Shown here: one piece after another, positions 7,598-18,130 of the stretch
How the letters are laid out: every line of letters starts with the position of its first letter
Position numbering within the stretch: position 1 is the stretch's first letter
Origin: CAVQXR01 sp963717955
Lineage (GTDB): Bacteria; Actinomycetota; Thermoleophilia; Gaiellales; Gaiellaceae
NCBI GenBank assembly: GCA_963717955.1
Contig: CAVQXR010000001.1
Span: 2,108,001 to 2,172,000, forward strand
Direction: 5' to 3'
Length of the DNA: 64,000 bases
The notes under the pieces: model-generated
Told to the model about the DNA's origin: nothing
The model's input: only the letters and a program-made list of their open reading frames with translations
Databases searched by the model: none
Position numbers and translations under genes: made by a program

Positions 7598-8272
7598 TCA
7601 CTTCGCGGCCTCCAGGATCTCCTCGAGCCGCCAGCTCTTCGTCTTGGACAGCGGCCGCGTCTCGACGATGCGGACGAGGTCGCCCACGCTCGCCTGGTTC
7701 GCGGCGTCGTGCGCGTGGAACTTCTGCGAGCGTCGAACGACCTTCTTGTAGACCGGATGCGGCCGCGACATGTCGATGCGCACCACGATCGTCTTGTCCA
7801 TCGCGTCGGAGACGACGACGCCGCGGCGCTCCTTCCGGCGGCCCCGCTCGCGCTCCGGCTTCGGCAGGCGGACGATGGGCTTTCGCTCACCGGCCTGCTT
7901 CGCGGCCGCGCGAGGCTTTCTCGCCGCCCGCTTCCGCACGGCCGGCTTCTTCTGCGCCGGCTTCTTCTCGGCCTTCGCCCGGGACGCCGCGGGCTTGCGC
8001 TTCGGCTTCTCCGCCACGGCTGGCTCGCTCGCCTCGGCTGGCGTCTCCTCGGCTGGCGTCTCCTCGACCGGGCCCTCCGCGTCCGGCCCGGGCTCGGCCG
8101 CGGGCACCGGAGCGGGCTCTGCCTCGGCGGCAGGCTCCGCCTGCGCCTCCGGCTCCTCCGCAGGCTCCTCGACGCCCAGGCTCTCCTCGACGGCCGGCTC
8201 CGCTGCAGACTCGGCCTCGGCCTCGGCGGCCTCGACCGGCTGCTCCTCAGGCTCTTTTCTCGCTCGTCCCAT
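7598..8272 (-). CDS. rpsQ: 30S ribosomal protein S17 with long N-terminal extension
   Basis: The last ~85 residues (RGRRKERRGVVVSDAMDKTIVVRID to the end) are a complete S17. Before them lie about 138 extra residues: first an acidic Ala/Pro/Glu-rich half, then a basic half rich in KKP, RKR and AAK. This makes 224 residues in all against the usual 80-90. The start ATG at 8270-8272 is just upstream in frame after the rpmC stop. No good start sits nearer the S17 domain, so the extension is probably translated. Its role is unknown; histone-like or rRNA-contacting tails are possible. Confidence 0.93.
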   Translation of the reverse strand: MGRARKEPEEQPVEAAEAEAESAAEPAVEESLGVEEPAEEPEAQAEPAAEAEPAPVPAAEPGPDAEGPVEETPAEETPAEASEPAVAEKPKRKPAASRAKAEKKPAQKKPAVRKRAARKPRAAAKQAGERKPIVRLPKPERERGRRKERRGVVVSDAMDKTIVVRIDMSRPHPVYKKVVRRSQKFHAHDAANQASVGDLVRIVETRPLSKTKSWRLEEILEAAK

Positions 8273-8476
8273 CTACCTTCTCTCCAGGCTCATGGCGCGC
8301 TCGTTCTGGATCGTCAGGATGCGTGCGATCGCACGCTTGGTCAGCTTCAGGCGACCGGTGTTCTCGAGCGCGCCCGTCGCATCCTGGAAGCGGAGGTTGA
8401 ACAGCTCCTCCCGCTGCTCGGCGAGTCGCTCGGCAAGCTGAGCATCCGAGAGCTCACGGAGCTCGCGCGTCCTCAC
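8273..8476 (-). CDS. rpmC: 50S ribosomal protein L29
   Basis: A 67-residue two-helix L29 (ELRELSDAQLAERLAEQREELFNLRF). It sits at the peptide exit and forms part of the trigger factor and SRP docking site in model bacteria. The GTG start overlaps the rplP stop (GTGA). Confidence 0.95.
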   Translation of the reverse strand: MRTRELRELSDAQLAERLAEQREELFNLRFQDATGALENTGRLKLTKRAIARILTIQNERAMSLERR

Positions 8477-8889
8477 AGCTCCACCTCCCGCCCCACGAAC
8501 TTGCACTTGATCGGCAGCTTCTGGGCGGCGAGGCGCATGGCCTCCCGCGCGAGCGGCTCCGAGACGCCGGAGAGCTCGAACATGACGCGGCCGCGCTTCA
8601 CGACCGCCACCCAGTGCTCGGGCGACCCCTTGCCGGAGCCCATTCGGGTCTCGAGCGGCTTCTGCGTGACGGGCTTGTCCGGGAAGACGTTGATCCACAC
8701 CTTCCCGCCGCGGCGCATCCTGCGGGTCATCGCGATCCGCGCCGCCTCGATCTGACGGTTCGTGATCCAGCCCGTCTCGAGCGCCTTGAGCCCGTAGTCG
8801 CCGAAGTGGACGCGCTGCTGACCCTTCGCGAAGCCGGCGCGCCGCCCCCGCTGCTGCTTGCGGAACTTCGTCTTGCGCGGGAGCAGCAT
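8473..8889 (-). CDS. rplP: 50S ribosomal protein L16
   Basis: A 138-residue L16, standard length, near the peptidyl-transferase centre and A-site tRNA. It begins MLLPRKTKFRKQQRGR and carries GKVWINVFPDKPVTQKPLETRMGSGKG, given here only as a landmark around residues 60-90. It overlaps rpmC by four bases and rpsC by one. Confidence 0.97.
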   Translation of the reverse strand: MLLPRKTKFRKQQRGRRAGFAKGQQRVHFGDYGLKALETGWITNRQIEAARIAMTRRMRRGGKVWINVFPDKPVTQKPLETRMGSGKGSPEHWVAVVKRGRVMFELSGVSEPLAREAMRLAAQKLPIKCKFVGREVEL

Positions 8890-9959
8890 CAGGCCTCGCT
8901 CCCCTCGGTCGCCTCCGTCGTCGGCGGCGCCGGCTCGGCAGCAGTCTCGGGAGCTGCGCTCTCGGGAGCTGCGCTCTCGGGAGCTGCCTGCTCGGGAGCC
9001 GGCGTCTCGGGAGTTGCGCTCTCGGGAGCCGGCGTCTCGGGAGCTGCGCTCTCGGAAGCTGCCTGCTCGGGAGCCGGGGTCTCGGGGGTCGCGGACGCAT
9101 CCGGGCTCTCGGCGCCGCCGCCCTGGCCTCGACGCGCGCCGCCTGCGCCGGCCCCTCCGCGGCGATCGCCGCCGCCGCGGCGCTTGCGGACCGGCCCGAG
9201 CCCTTCACGGTCGACGGCCTGCCGGCGCCGGTCGCTGCGGCCGCCGAGGCCCTCGAGCTCCCGGCCGCCACGCGGCGCGAAACGATCGTCGCCCTCGCCG
9301 AACCCGGCGGGCATGACCTCGCCCTTGTTGATCCAGACCTTGACCCCGATGCGACCGAACGTCGTCTTCGCCTCGGTGAAGCCGTAATCGATGTCGGCTC
9401 GAAGCGTGTGCAGCGGGACGCGCCCCTCGGAGTACGTCTCGCGCCGGGACATCTCCCCGCCGCCGAGCCGGCCCGCGCAGGAGATCTTCACGCCCTGGGC
9501 GCCCGAGCGGATCGCCGAGGCGAGCGAGCGCTTCATCGCGCGGCGGAAGCTGACCCGGTTCTGGAGCTGCTCGGCGACCGACTGGGCGACGAGCTTCGCG
9601 TCGAGCTCCGGGCGCTTGATCTCGTTGATGTTGATGTGGACGCTCTTCCCCGTCATGCCGTGGATCTCTTTGCGGAGCGCGTCCACTTCGGAGCCCGACT
9701 TGCCGATCACGATCCCCGGGCGCGCCGTGTAGATGTCGATCGTCACCCGCTGCTTGTCCTTCTGGATCAGGATGTCGGAGAGGCCCGCATGGGACAGCTT
9801 GCCGTTGATGTGGGCGCGGATCTTCACGTCCTCGGCGAGGGCGGCCGGGAACTCCTTCTTGCTCGTGTACCAGTGCGACTTCCACTCGCCCGCGCTCGGG
9901 CGCGCGCCGCCGTGTCGAACGCCGACGCGGAGCCCACCTGGATGAACCTTCTGGCCCAT
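8889..9959 (-). CDS. rpsC: 30S ribosomal protein S3 with repetitive C-terminal tail
   Basis: Residues 1 to about 215 are a complete S3 (MGQKVHPGGLRVGV start, KH domain with GIVIGKSGSEVD, C-terminal domain ending VKVWINKGEVMP). S3 lines the mRNA entry tunnel. It is followed by an Arg/Gly-rich linker (about 70 residues) and then about 70 residues of near-perfect 5-residue repeats of the type APExA. The total is 356 residues against 210-240 normally. The tail is predicted to be disordered and acidic. Confidence 0.95.
   Translation of the reverse strand: MGQKVHPGGLRVGVRHGGARPSAGEWKSHWYTSKKEFPAALAEDVKIRAHINGKLSHAGLSDILIQKDKQRVTIDIYTARPGIVIGKSGSEVDALRKEIHGMTGKSVHININEIKRPELDAKLVAQSVAEQLQNRVSFRRAMKRSLASAIRSGAQGVKISCAGRLGGGEMSRRETYSEGRVPLHTLRADIDYGFTEAKTTFGRIGVKVWINKGEVMPAGFGEGDDRFAPRGGRELEGLGGRSDRRRQAVDREGLGPVRKRRGGGDRRGGAGAGGARRGQGGGAESPDASATPETPAPEQAASESAAPETPAPESATPETPAPEQAAPESAAPESAAPETAAEPAPPTTEATEGSEA
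8935..9090. repeat. 15-bp coding minisatellite in the rpsC tail
   Basis: About ten tandem units of a 15-bp motif (core TCTCGGGAGCTGCGC on the plus strand) encode the APExA repeats at the end of S3. Units differ by a few substitutions, and the GAGCTGC and GAGCCGG variants alternate. Such a tract can change copy number by slippage, so tail length may vary between strains. Confidence 0.75.
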
Positions 9960-10771
9960 TACTTCTCCTCCTCAGCGGTCGGGTCGCCGGCTTCGGCCGT
10001 GGGTTCCGTCTTCGTCTTGCGGGGCGCGCGCTTGGGCTTCTCCGCCGGCGCATCCTCCGCTTCTGGAGCGGCCTCGGCCACCGTCTCGGCGGCCTTCTTC
10101 CGGGGCGCCCGCTTCGGCTTCTCCGCCGGCGCATCCTCCGCCGCCGGCCCCTCCACCGCCGGAGCGGCCTCGGCCGCCGGCTCGGCGGCCTTCTTCCGGG
10201 CCCGCTTGGGCTTCTCCGCCGACGCATCCTCCGCTGCCAGCTCCTCCACCGCCGGAGCGGCCTCGGCCGCCGGCTCGGCGGCCTTCTTGCGGGGCGCGCG
10301 CTTCGGCTTCTCCTCGACCGCCGGGGTCGAGGCTGCGGCGGGCGGCTCGGCAGCCCTGGCGCGCCTGCCGGGCGCGGGCTCGGTGGCCGCGGGCGCCGGC
10401 GGCGGCACCGTCCCGGGGATCGGTGCGACCCGCACGGTGATGTGGCATGTCCGCTTGTGGATCCTCCCGACACGGCCGCGCGCGCGCGCCTTCCAGCGCT
10501 TCAGCGTGGGGCCCTCGCCGACGAGGGCCGCCGACACGTAGAGCTCTCGCGCCGAGAGGCCGTGGTTCACCTCGGCGTTCGCGATCGCCGACCTGAGGAC
10601 GCTTTCGACGTCGCGTGCCGCGGCGCGGGTCATGAACGCGAGCGCCGTGAGAGCCTCGTCGACGTGCAGCCCGCGGATCTCGGTCACGACGAGCTGGGCC
10701 TTGCGCGGTGCCGCGTGCACCCACCGCGCCTGCGCGCGGACCTCGAGCGTGGGGGTCTCCACCGTCGCCAT
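9959..10771 (-). CDS. rplV: 50S ribosomal protein L22 with long repetitive C-terminal tail
   Basis: Residues 1 to about 118 are a normal L22 (QARWVHAAPRKAQLVVTEIRG to HKRTCHITVRV), which lines the peptide exit tunnel. The remaining ~150 residues are a tail of alternating basic (EKPKRAPRKKAAE) and Ala/Glu-rich blocks, repeated about four times. That gives 270 residues against the usual ~115. The tail resembles eukaryotic-type L22 and histone H1 tails in composition, but I see no homology beyond composition. Overlaps rpsS by one base. Confidence 0.95.
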   Translation of the reverse strand: MATVETPTLEVRAQARWVHAAPRKAQLVVTEIRGLHVDEALTALAFMTRAAARDVESVLRSAIANAEVNHGLSARELYVSAALVGEGPTLKRWKARARGRVGRIHKRTCHITVRVAPIPGTVPPPAPAATEPAPGRRARAAEPPAAASTPAVEEKPKRAPRKKAAEPAAEAAPAVEELAAEDASAEKPKRARKKAAEPAAEAAPAVEGPAAEDAPAEKPKRAPRKKAAETVAEAAPEAEDAPAEKPKRAPRKTKTEPTAEAGDPTAEEEK

Positions 10772-11055
10772 CAGCGCTTCTTCACCTGGGTCTTGCGATC
10801 GCCGGCATGGCCGCGGAAGATCCGGGTCGGCGCGAACTCGCCGAGCTTGTGCCCGACCATCGACTCCGACAGGAACACGGGGACGTGCTTCCGGCCGTCG
10901 TGGACCGCGATCGTGTGGCCGACCATCTCGGGAAAGACGGTCGACGTGCGCGACCACGTGCGGACGATCCGCCGCTCGCCGGCGGCGTTCATGGCCTCGA
11001 TCCGCGCCAGCAGGCGCTCCTCGACGAACGGCCCCTTCTTGCTCGACCTACCCAT
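10771..11055 (-). CDS. rpsS: 30S ribosomal protein S19
   Basis: A 94-residue S19, standard length, in the 30S head with S13. It begins MGRSSKKGPFVEERLL and contains RTWSRTSTVFPEMVGHTIAVHDG. The stop shares a base with the rplV start. Confidence 0.97.
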   Translation of the reverse strand: MGRSSKKGPFVEERLLARIEAMNAAGERRIVRTWSRTSTVFPEMVGHTIAVHDGRKHVPVFLSESMVGHKLGEFAPTRIFRGHAGDRKTQVKKR

Positions 11056-11895
11056 CTATCGGCGCTCCTTGCCGCGACGCCGGCCGCGGACGATCAGCCG
11101 GTCTGACTCCTTGTGCTTGCGGCGCGTGCGCTTGCCGAGCGTCGGCACGCCCCACGGAGTGACCGGAATGTTGCCCTTGTTCTTCCCCTCGCCTCCACCG
11201 TGCGGATGGTCGACGGGGTTCATCGCGGTGCCCCGCACCGACGGCCGCTTGCCGAGCCACCGGCTGCGGCCAGCCTTGCCACTCGAGATGTTCTCGTGGT
11301 CGACGTTACCGACCTGGCCGACCGTCGCACGGGCTGCGAGGGGCACGCGACGCATCTCCCCGGAAGGAAGCCGCAGCACTGCGTAGGTGTCGTCCTTCCC
11401 GACGAGCTGCACGCCCGCACCGGCGCTGCGCGCGATCTGCGCGCCCTTCCCCGGCTTGAACTCGACCGCGTGCACGACCGTACCGGTCGGGATGCTGGCG
11501 AGCGGCAGCGCATTGCCCGGCTTGATATCGGCACCAGGGCCGGACTCGACCGTGTCCCCGACGCCGAGTCGCGCCGGCGCGAGAATGTACGCCTTCGCGC
11601 CGTCCGCGTAGTGCAGCAGCGCGATCCGCGCCGAGCGGTTCGGGTCGTACTCGATCGCAGCGACCCTGGCCGGCACTCCGTCCTTCGTCCGCTTGAAGTC
11701 GATCACGCGGTAGCGGCGCTTGTGCCCGCCGCCCTGGTGGCGGGTCGTGATGCGGCCGTAGTTGTTGCGCCCGCCGGACTTCTTGAGCGGTTCGACGAGC
11801 GTCTTCTCGGGCTCGGTGCTCGTGACCTCGGTGAATGCCGAGACGCTGCGGAATCGGCGACCGGGGCTCGTGGGCTTGTACTTGCGGATAGCCAT
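11056..11895 (-). CDS. rplB: 50S ribosomal protein L2
   Basis: A 279-residue L2, needed for subunit joining and peptidyl-transferase activity. It starts MAIRKYKPTSPGRRFRSVS and carries the conserved GRNNYGRITTRHQGGGHKRRY and C-terminal AMNPVDHPHGGGEG segments; the latter includes the histidine important for catalysis. The start overlaps the rplW stop. Confidence 0.97.
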   Translation of the reverse strand: MAIRKYKPTSPGRRFRSVSAFTEVTSTEPEKTLVEPLKKSGGRNNYGRITTRHQGGGHKRRYRVIDFKRTKDGVPARVAAIEYDPNRSARIALLHYADGAKAYILAPARLGVGDTVESGPGADIKPGNALPLASIPTGTVVHAVEFKPGKGAQIARSAGAGVQLVGKDDTYAVLRLPSGEMRRVPLAARATVGQVGNVDHENISSGKAGRSRWLGKRPSVRGTAMNPVDHPHGGGEGKNKGNIPVTPWGVPTLGKRTRRKHKESDRLIVRGRRRGKERR

Positions 11896-12200
11896 CAGAC
11901 GACCCCCGCTCCCTCGAAGATGTCGATCTTCTCGCCCTCGGCGAGCTGGACGATCGCCTTCTTCCATCCCGGCCTCGTGCCGCGATGGAGGCCTCGTCGC
12001 TTCGGCTTCGCCTTGACCTTGACGATGTTGACCCTGACGACCGTTACGTCGAACAGCTCCTCGACAGCCTGTCTGACGTGGGTCTTGTGTGCGCTCGGAT
12101 GCACCTTGAACGAGTACTTGCCGACCTCGATCAGGCTGTAGCTCTTCTCGGAGACGACGGGTGCAAGAAGCACCTGGCGTGCGTCGAGCCCGGCGCTCAT
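11895..12200 (-). CDS. rplW: 50S ribosomal protein L23
   Basis: A 101-residue L23, located at the tunnel exit, where trigger factor and SRP dock. Landmarks are LLAPVVSEKSYSLIEVGKYSF and the KVKAKPKRRGLHRGTRPGWKKA loop region. It overlaps rplD by four bases (ATGA). Confidence 0.96.
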   Translation of the reverse strand: MSAGLDARQVLLAPVVSEKSYSLIEVGKYSFKVHPSAHKTHVRQAVEELFDVTVVRVNIVKVKAKPKRRGLHRGTRPGWKKAIVQLAEGEKIDIFEGAGVV

Positions 12201-12823
12201 GCTGCGATCTCCTTCACCTTCGCGAGCGCCGTCTCGGTCAGCAGCACGGTCCGCGCCCAGACGAGCGCGACGACCTCCAGCTCGGTCGTCTCGACCACGA
12301 GCGCCTTCGGGAGGTTGCGGAACGACTTCGCGATCACGGCGTCGGCCGGCGTTATCACCACGAGCAGCGGGCGCGCGGCGCCCCACGACGTGAGGAACCC
12401 GACCGCGCTCTTCGTGGACGGCTGCTCCCCGAACGTCGCCGGGTCGAGAACTGCAAGCGATCCACGAGCGACGTGAGCGGAGAGCGCGCTGCGCATCGCG
12501 GCCTTCCGGGCCTTCCGGTTGACCTTGAGCTCGAAGCTGCGCATCGTCGGCGGGAACGCCACGCCGCCGCCCTTGAACTGCGGCGCACGGATCGTGCCCT
12601 GCCGCGCACGGCCGGTTCCCTTCTGCCGCCACGGCTTGCCTCCTCCACCGGCGACCATCCCCCGGCTCTTCGCGCCACGCGTGCCCGCCCGCGCGGCGGC
12701 CATCTCGGCACGCACCGTCTCGTGAACGAGATGCGGCTTCACCTCGACGGCGAACACCGCTTCCTCGAGCGGAAGCTCCCTCGACGACGCGCCGGACAGG
12801 TCGAGAACGGGCGCGGTGGCCAT
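12197..12823 (-). CDS. rplD: 50S ribosomal protein L4
   Basis: A 208-residue L4, whose extended loop lines the exit tunnel. The loop region has RGAKSRGMVAGGGGKPWRQKG and GTIRAPQFKGGG. In model bacteria L4 also represses its own S10 operon; no such leader can be defined here. The start overlaps the rplC stop by one base. Confidence 0.96.
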   Translation of the reverse strand: MATAPVLDLSGASSRELPLEEAVFAVEVKPHLVHETVRAEMAAARAGTRGAKSRGMVAGGGGKPWRQKGTGRARQGTIRAPQFKGGGVAFPPTMRSFELKVNRKARKAAMRSALSAHVARGSLAVLDPATFGEQPSTKSAVGFLTSWGAARPLLVVITPADAVIAKSFRNLPKALVVETTELEVVALVWARTVLLTETALAKVKEIAA

Positions 12824-13440
12824 CAGAGGTCCTCCCTCACGACCACGACCGCGTTCTTCGGCCCGGGTACGGCGCCCTTGACGAGCAGCAGGTTCCGCTC
12901 GGGGTCGCACTCGACCACCGTCAGCCCGCGCTGCGTCACGGTACGGGATCCCATGTGCCCGGCCATCCGGACGCCCTTGAACACGCGCGACGGCGTGGCC
13001 GACGCGCCGATCGACCCGGGGGCGCGGACGTTGTGCGACCCGTGGCTGGCCGGCCCGCGATGGAACCGGTGTCGCTTGATCGTTCCCTGGAAGCCCTTGC
13101 CGATCGAGACGCCCGACACCTTCACCTTCTCGCCGGGCTCGAAGATCTCGACAGTCACGGTCTCGCCGGCGGACAGCCCGTGCTCGCCCCGTAGCTCGAC
13201 GAGCCGGCGATGGGCGCCGACCCCGTTCGCCTTCAGGTGACCACCCTCGGGCCTCGTGAGCTTGCGCTCCGCGACCGCGTCGAACGCGAGCTGAACCCCG
13301 TCGTAGCCGTGGGCATCCCTCGTGCGGACGCAGACGACCGGGCACGGCCCGGCCTCGATCACGGTCACGGGCGTCAGGATGCCGGTCTCCCGGTCGAAGA
13401 CCTGGCTCATCCCGAGCTTCCTGCCGACGATGCCTTTCAT
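12823..13440 (-). CDS. rplC: 50S ribosomal protein L3
   Basis: A 205-residue L3, an assembly-initiating protein reaching the peptidyl-transferase centre. It begins MKGIVGRKLGMSQVFD and carries FQGTIKRHRFHRGPASHGS and the GRMAGH-like RMAGHMGSRTVTQRGL. It follows rpsJ after 2 bp. Confidence 0.97.
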   Translation of the reverse strand: MKGIVGRKLGMSQVFDRETGILTPVTVIEAGPCPVVCVRTRDAHGYDGVQLAFDAVAERKLTRPEGGHLKANGVGAHRRLVELRGEHGLSAGETVTVEIFEPGEKVKVSGVSIGKGFQGTIKRHRFHRGPASHGSHNVRAPGSIGASATPSRVFKGVRMAGHMGSRTVTQRGLTVVECDPERNLLLVKGAVPGPKNAVVVVREDL

Positions 13441-13442
13441 GG

Positions 13443-13751
13443 TCAGAGCTTGATCTCGATGTCGACGCCGGCCGGGAGGTCGAGCCGCATGAGGCTGTCG
13501 ACCGTCTTCGGCGTCGGCGAGTGGATGTCGATCAGGCGCTTGTGCGTCCGGACCTCGAAGTGCTCCCGCGAGTCCTTGTCCTTGAACGGGCTGCGGATGA
13601 CCGTGTACACGTTCCGCTCGGTGGGCAGCGGGACGGGGCCGGTGACCGTTGCGCCGGTGCGCTGCGCCGTCTCGACGATCTGGCTCGCCGAGCGATCGAG
13701 CTGATTGTGGTCGTAGCCCTTGAGGCGGATCCTGATCTTCTGCTGCGCCAA
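13443..13751 (-). CDS. rpsJ: 30S ribosomal protein S10
   Basis: A 102-residue S10 (standard length), which also binds NusB in antitermination. It ends SLMRLDLPAGVDIEIKL and contains TGPVPLPTERNVYTV. The start is a TTG at 13749-13751 (reading M-AQQKIRIRLKGYD) with GAGG 8 bases upstream. No ATG or GTG fits the family N-terminus better. Confidence 0.94.
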   Translation of the reverse strand: MAQQKIRIRLKGYDHNQLDRSASQIVETAQRTGATVTGPVPLPTERNVYTVIRSPFKDKDSREHFEVRTHKRLIDIHSPTPKTVDSLMRLDLPAGVDIEIKL

Positions 13752-13774
13752 CGTGTGTCCTCGTCTCGGGTGAC

Positions 13775-13797
13775 GGGGGCCGGACGAGCCGGCCCCC
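13775..13797 (-). terminator. hairpin between tuf and rpsJ
   Basis: A perfect 9-bp GC stem (GGGGGCCGG and CCGGCCCCC) around a 5-nt loop. It begins 17 bp after the tuf stop and ends 24 bp before the rpsJ start. There is no U-run, as is common for high-GC terminators. It probably marks the end of the str operon or attenuates read-through into the S10 operon. Confidence 0.6.
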
Positions 13798-13813
13798 TGC
13801 CAGCTCCGTGCTC

Positions 13814-15004
<1,191 letters not shown>

Positions 15005-15023
15005 TCCTCTCTTCTCCTCGTTC

Positions 15024-17122
<2,099 letters not shown>

Positions 17123-17123
<1 letters not shown>

Positions 17124-17593
17124 TACCAGCGGTAGTGCGCGAAGGCCTTGTTCGCCTGCGCCATCCGGTAGAGGTCGTCCTTGCGCTTGTACGCGCCGCC
17201 CTGCTGGTTCAGCGCATCGAGGATCTCGCTCGCGAGCCTCTCGCCCATCGACTTCTCCCGCCGGTCGCGCGAGTAGTTGACGAGCCACCGGACGGCGAGC
17301 GTCCGGGCACGCCGCTGGGGCACCTCGACCGGCACCTGGTAGTTGGCGCCCCCGACCCGGCGGGAGCGCACCTCGAGCACCGGCGTCACGGATTTCACCG
17401 CCTGGTCGAGCACCTCCGCCGGCGGGCGCCCCGTCTTCTCGCCGACACGGTGGAGCGCCTCGTAGACGATCCGCTCGGCGGTCGACTTCTGGCCGTCGAG
17501 CATGACCTTGTTCACGACCTGCGTGACGAGCTTCGACCCGTGGACGGGGTCGGGATCGAGCTCCCGGATATGAATCTCGGCGCGGCGCGGCAT
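17123..17593 (-). CDS. rpsG: 30S ribosomal protein S7
   Basis: A 156-residue S7, the nucleating protein of the 30S head. It starts MPRRAEIHIRELDPDPVHGS and contains VNKVMLDGQKSTAERIVYEAL and the GGANYQVPVEV motif. The length is standard. It sits 9 bp after rpsL. Confidence 0.97.
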
Positions 17594-17602
17594 CCCTCGC
17601 CC

Positions 17603-17971
17603 CTAGCCCTTCTTCGTCCCGTACTTCGAGCGAGCCTGCCTGCGCTCGCTGACACCCGATGCGTCGAGCGCGGCGCGAATGACCTTGTAGCGGAAGCCTG
17701 GGAGATCCTTGACACGGCCGCCGCGGATCAGCACGACCGAGTGCTCCTGCAGGTTGTGGCCCTCACCGGGGATGTAGGTACCGACCTCCATGCCGTTGAC
17801 GAGCCGGACGCGCGCGACCTTCCGCAGCGCCGAGTTCGGCTTCTTCGGAGTCGTCGTGTACACACGCGTGCAGACACCCCGCTTCTGCGGTGCCCCCCTG
17901 AGCGCAGGGGTCTTCGTTTTCGACGCCTTCGGACGTCGACCCTTCCGCACCAGTTGGTTCACAGTCGGCAC
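17603..17971 (-). CDS. rpsL: 30S ribosomal protein S12
   Basis: A 122-residue S12, central to decoding accuracy. It begins MPTVNQLVRKGRR. The two loop lysines that are mutated in streptomycin-resistant strains (in TTTPKKPNSALRK and GGRVKDLPG) are present, so this looks wild type. It is the first gene of the str operon, preceded by a leader of about 65 nt and a recognisable promoter. Confidence 0.98.
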   Translation of the reverse strand: MPTVNQLVRKGRRPKASKTKTPALRGAPQKRGVCTRVYTTTPKKPNSALRKVARVRLVNGMEVGTYIPGEGHNLQEHSVVLIRGGRVKDLPGFRYKVIRAALDASGVSERRQARSKYGTKKG

Positions 17972-18014
17972 GCTGAGCGACCTCTTTCTCTTCCGTCCAG
18001 ACGCAAGAAAAGTC

Positions 18015-18072
18015 CGGCGGGCAAGCTCCCGCCGAACTCCGGCAATGCTAGCAGCTTGCGGGTTACTGTCAA
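18015..18072 (-). promoter_or_regulatory. str operon promoter and leader hairpin
   Basis: On the minus strand TTGACA (18,067-18,072) is followed after 16 bp by TAGCAT (18,045-18,050), a good primary-sigma promoter. Transcription would start about 65 bp before rpsL. The leader then holds a perfect 7-bp hairpin (CGGCGGG and CCCGCCG, 18,015-18,034). On the opposite strand TATCGT near 18,078 could serve the divergent cyclase gene. Confidence 0.6.
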
Positions 18073-18130
18073 CACGCTATCGTCCGATGAGGGGGGCGCC
18101 CGGACGACGCGCCGGCTCCGCGAGCCCGAG

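Noticed and set aside
8935..9090. Tandem units that look like a CRISPR array.
   Set aside because: Units are 15 bp, contiguous without spacers, in frame with rpsC and encode a regular APExA peptide.
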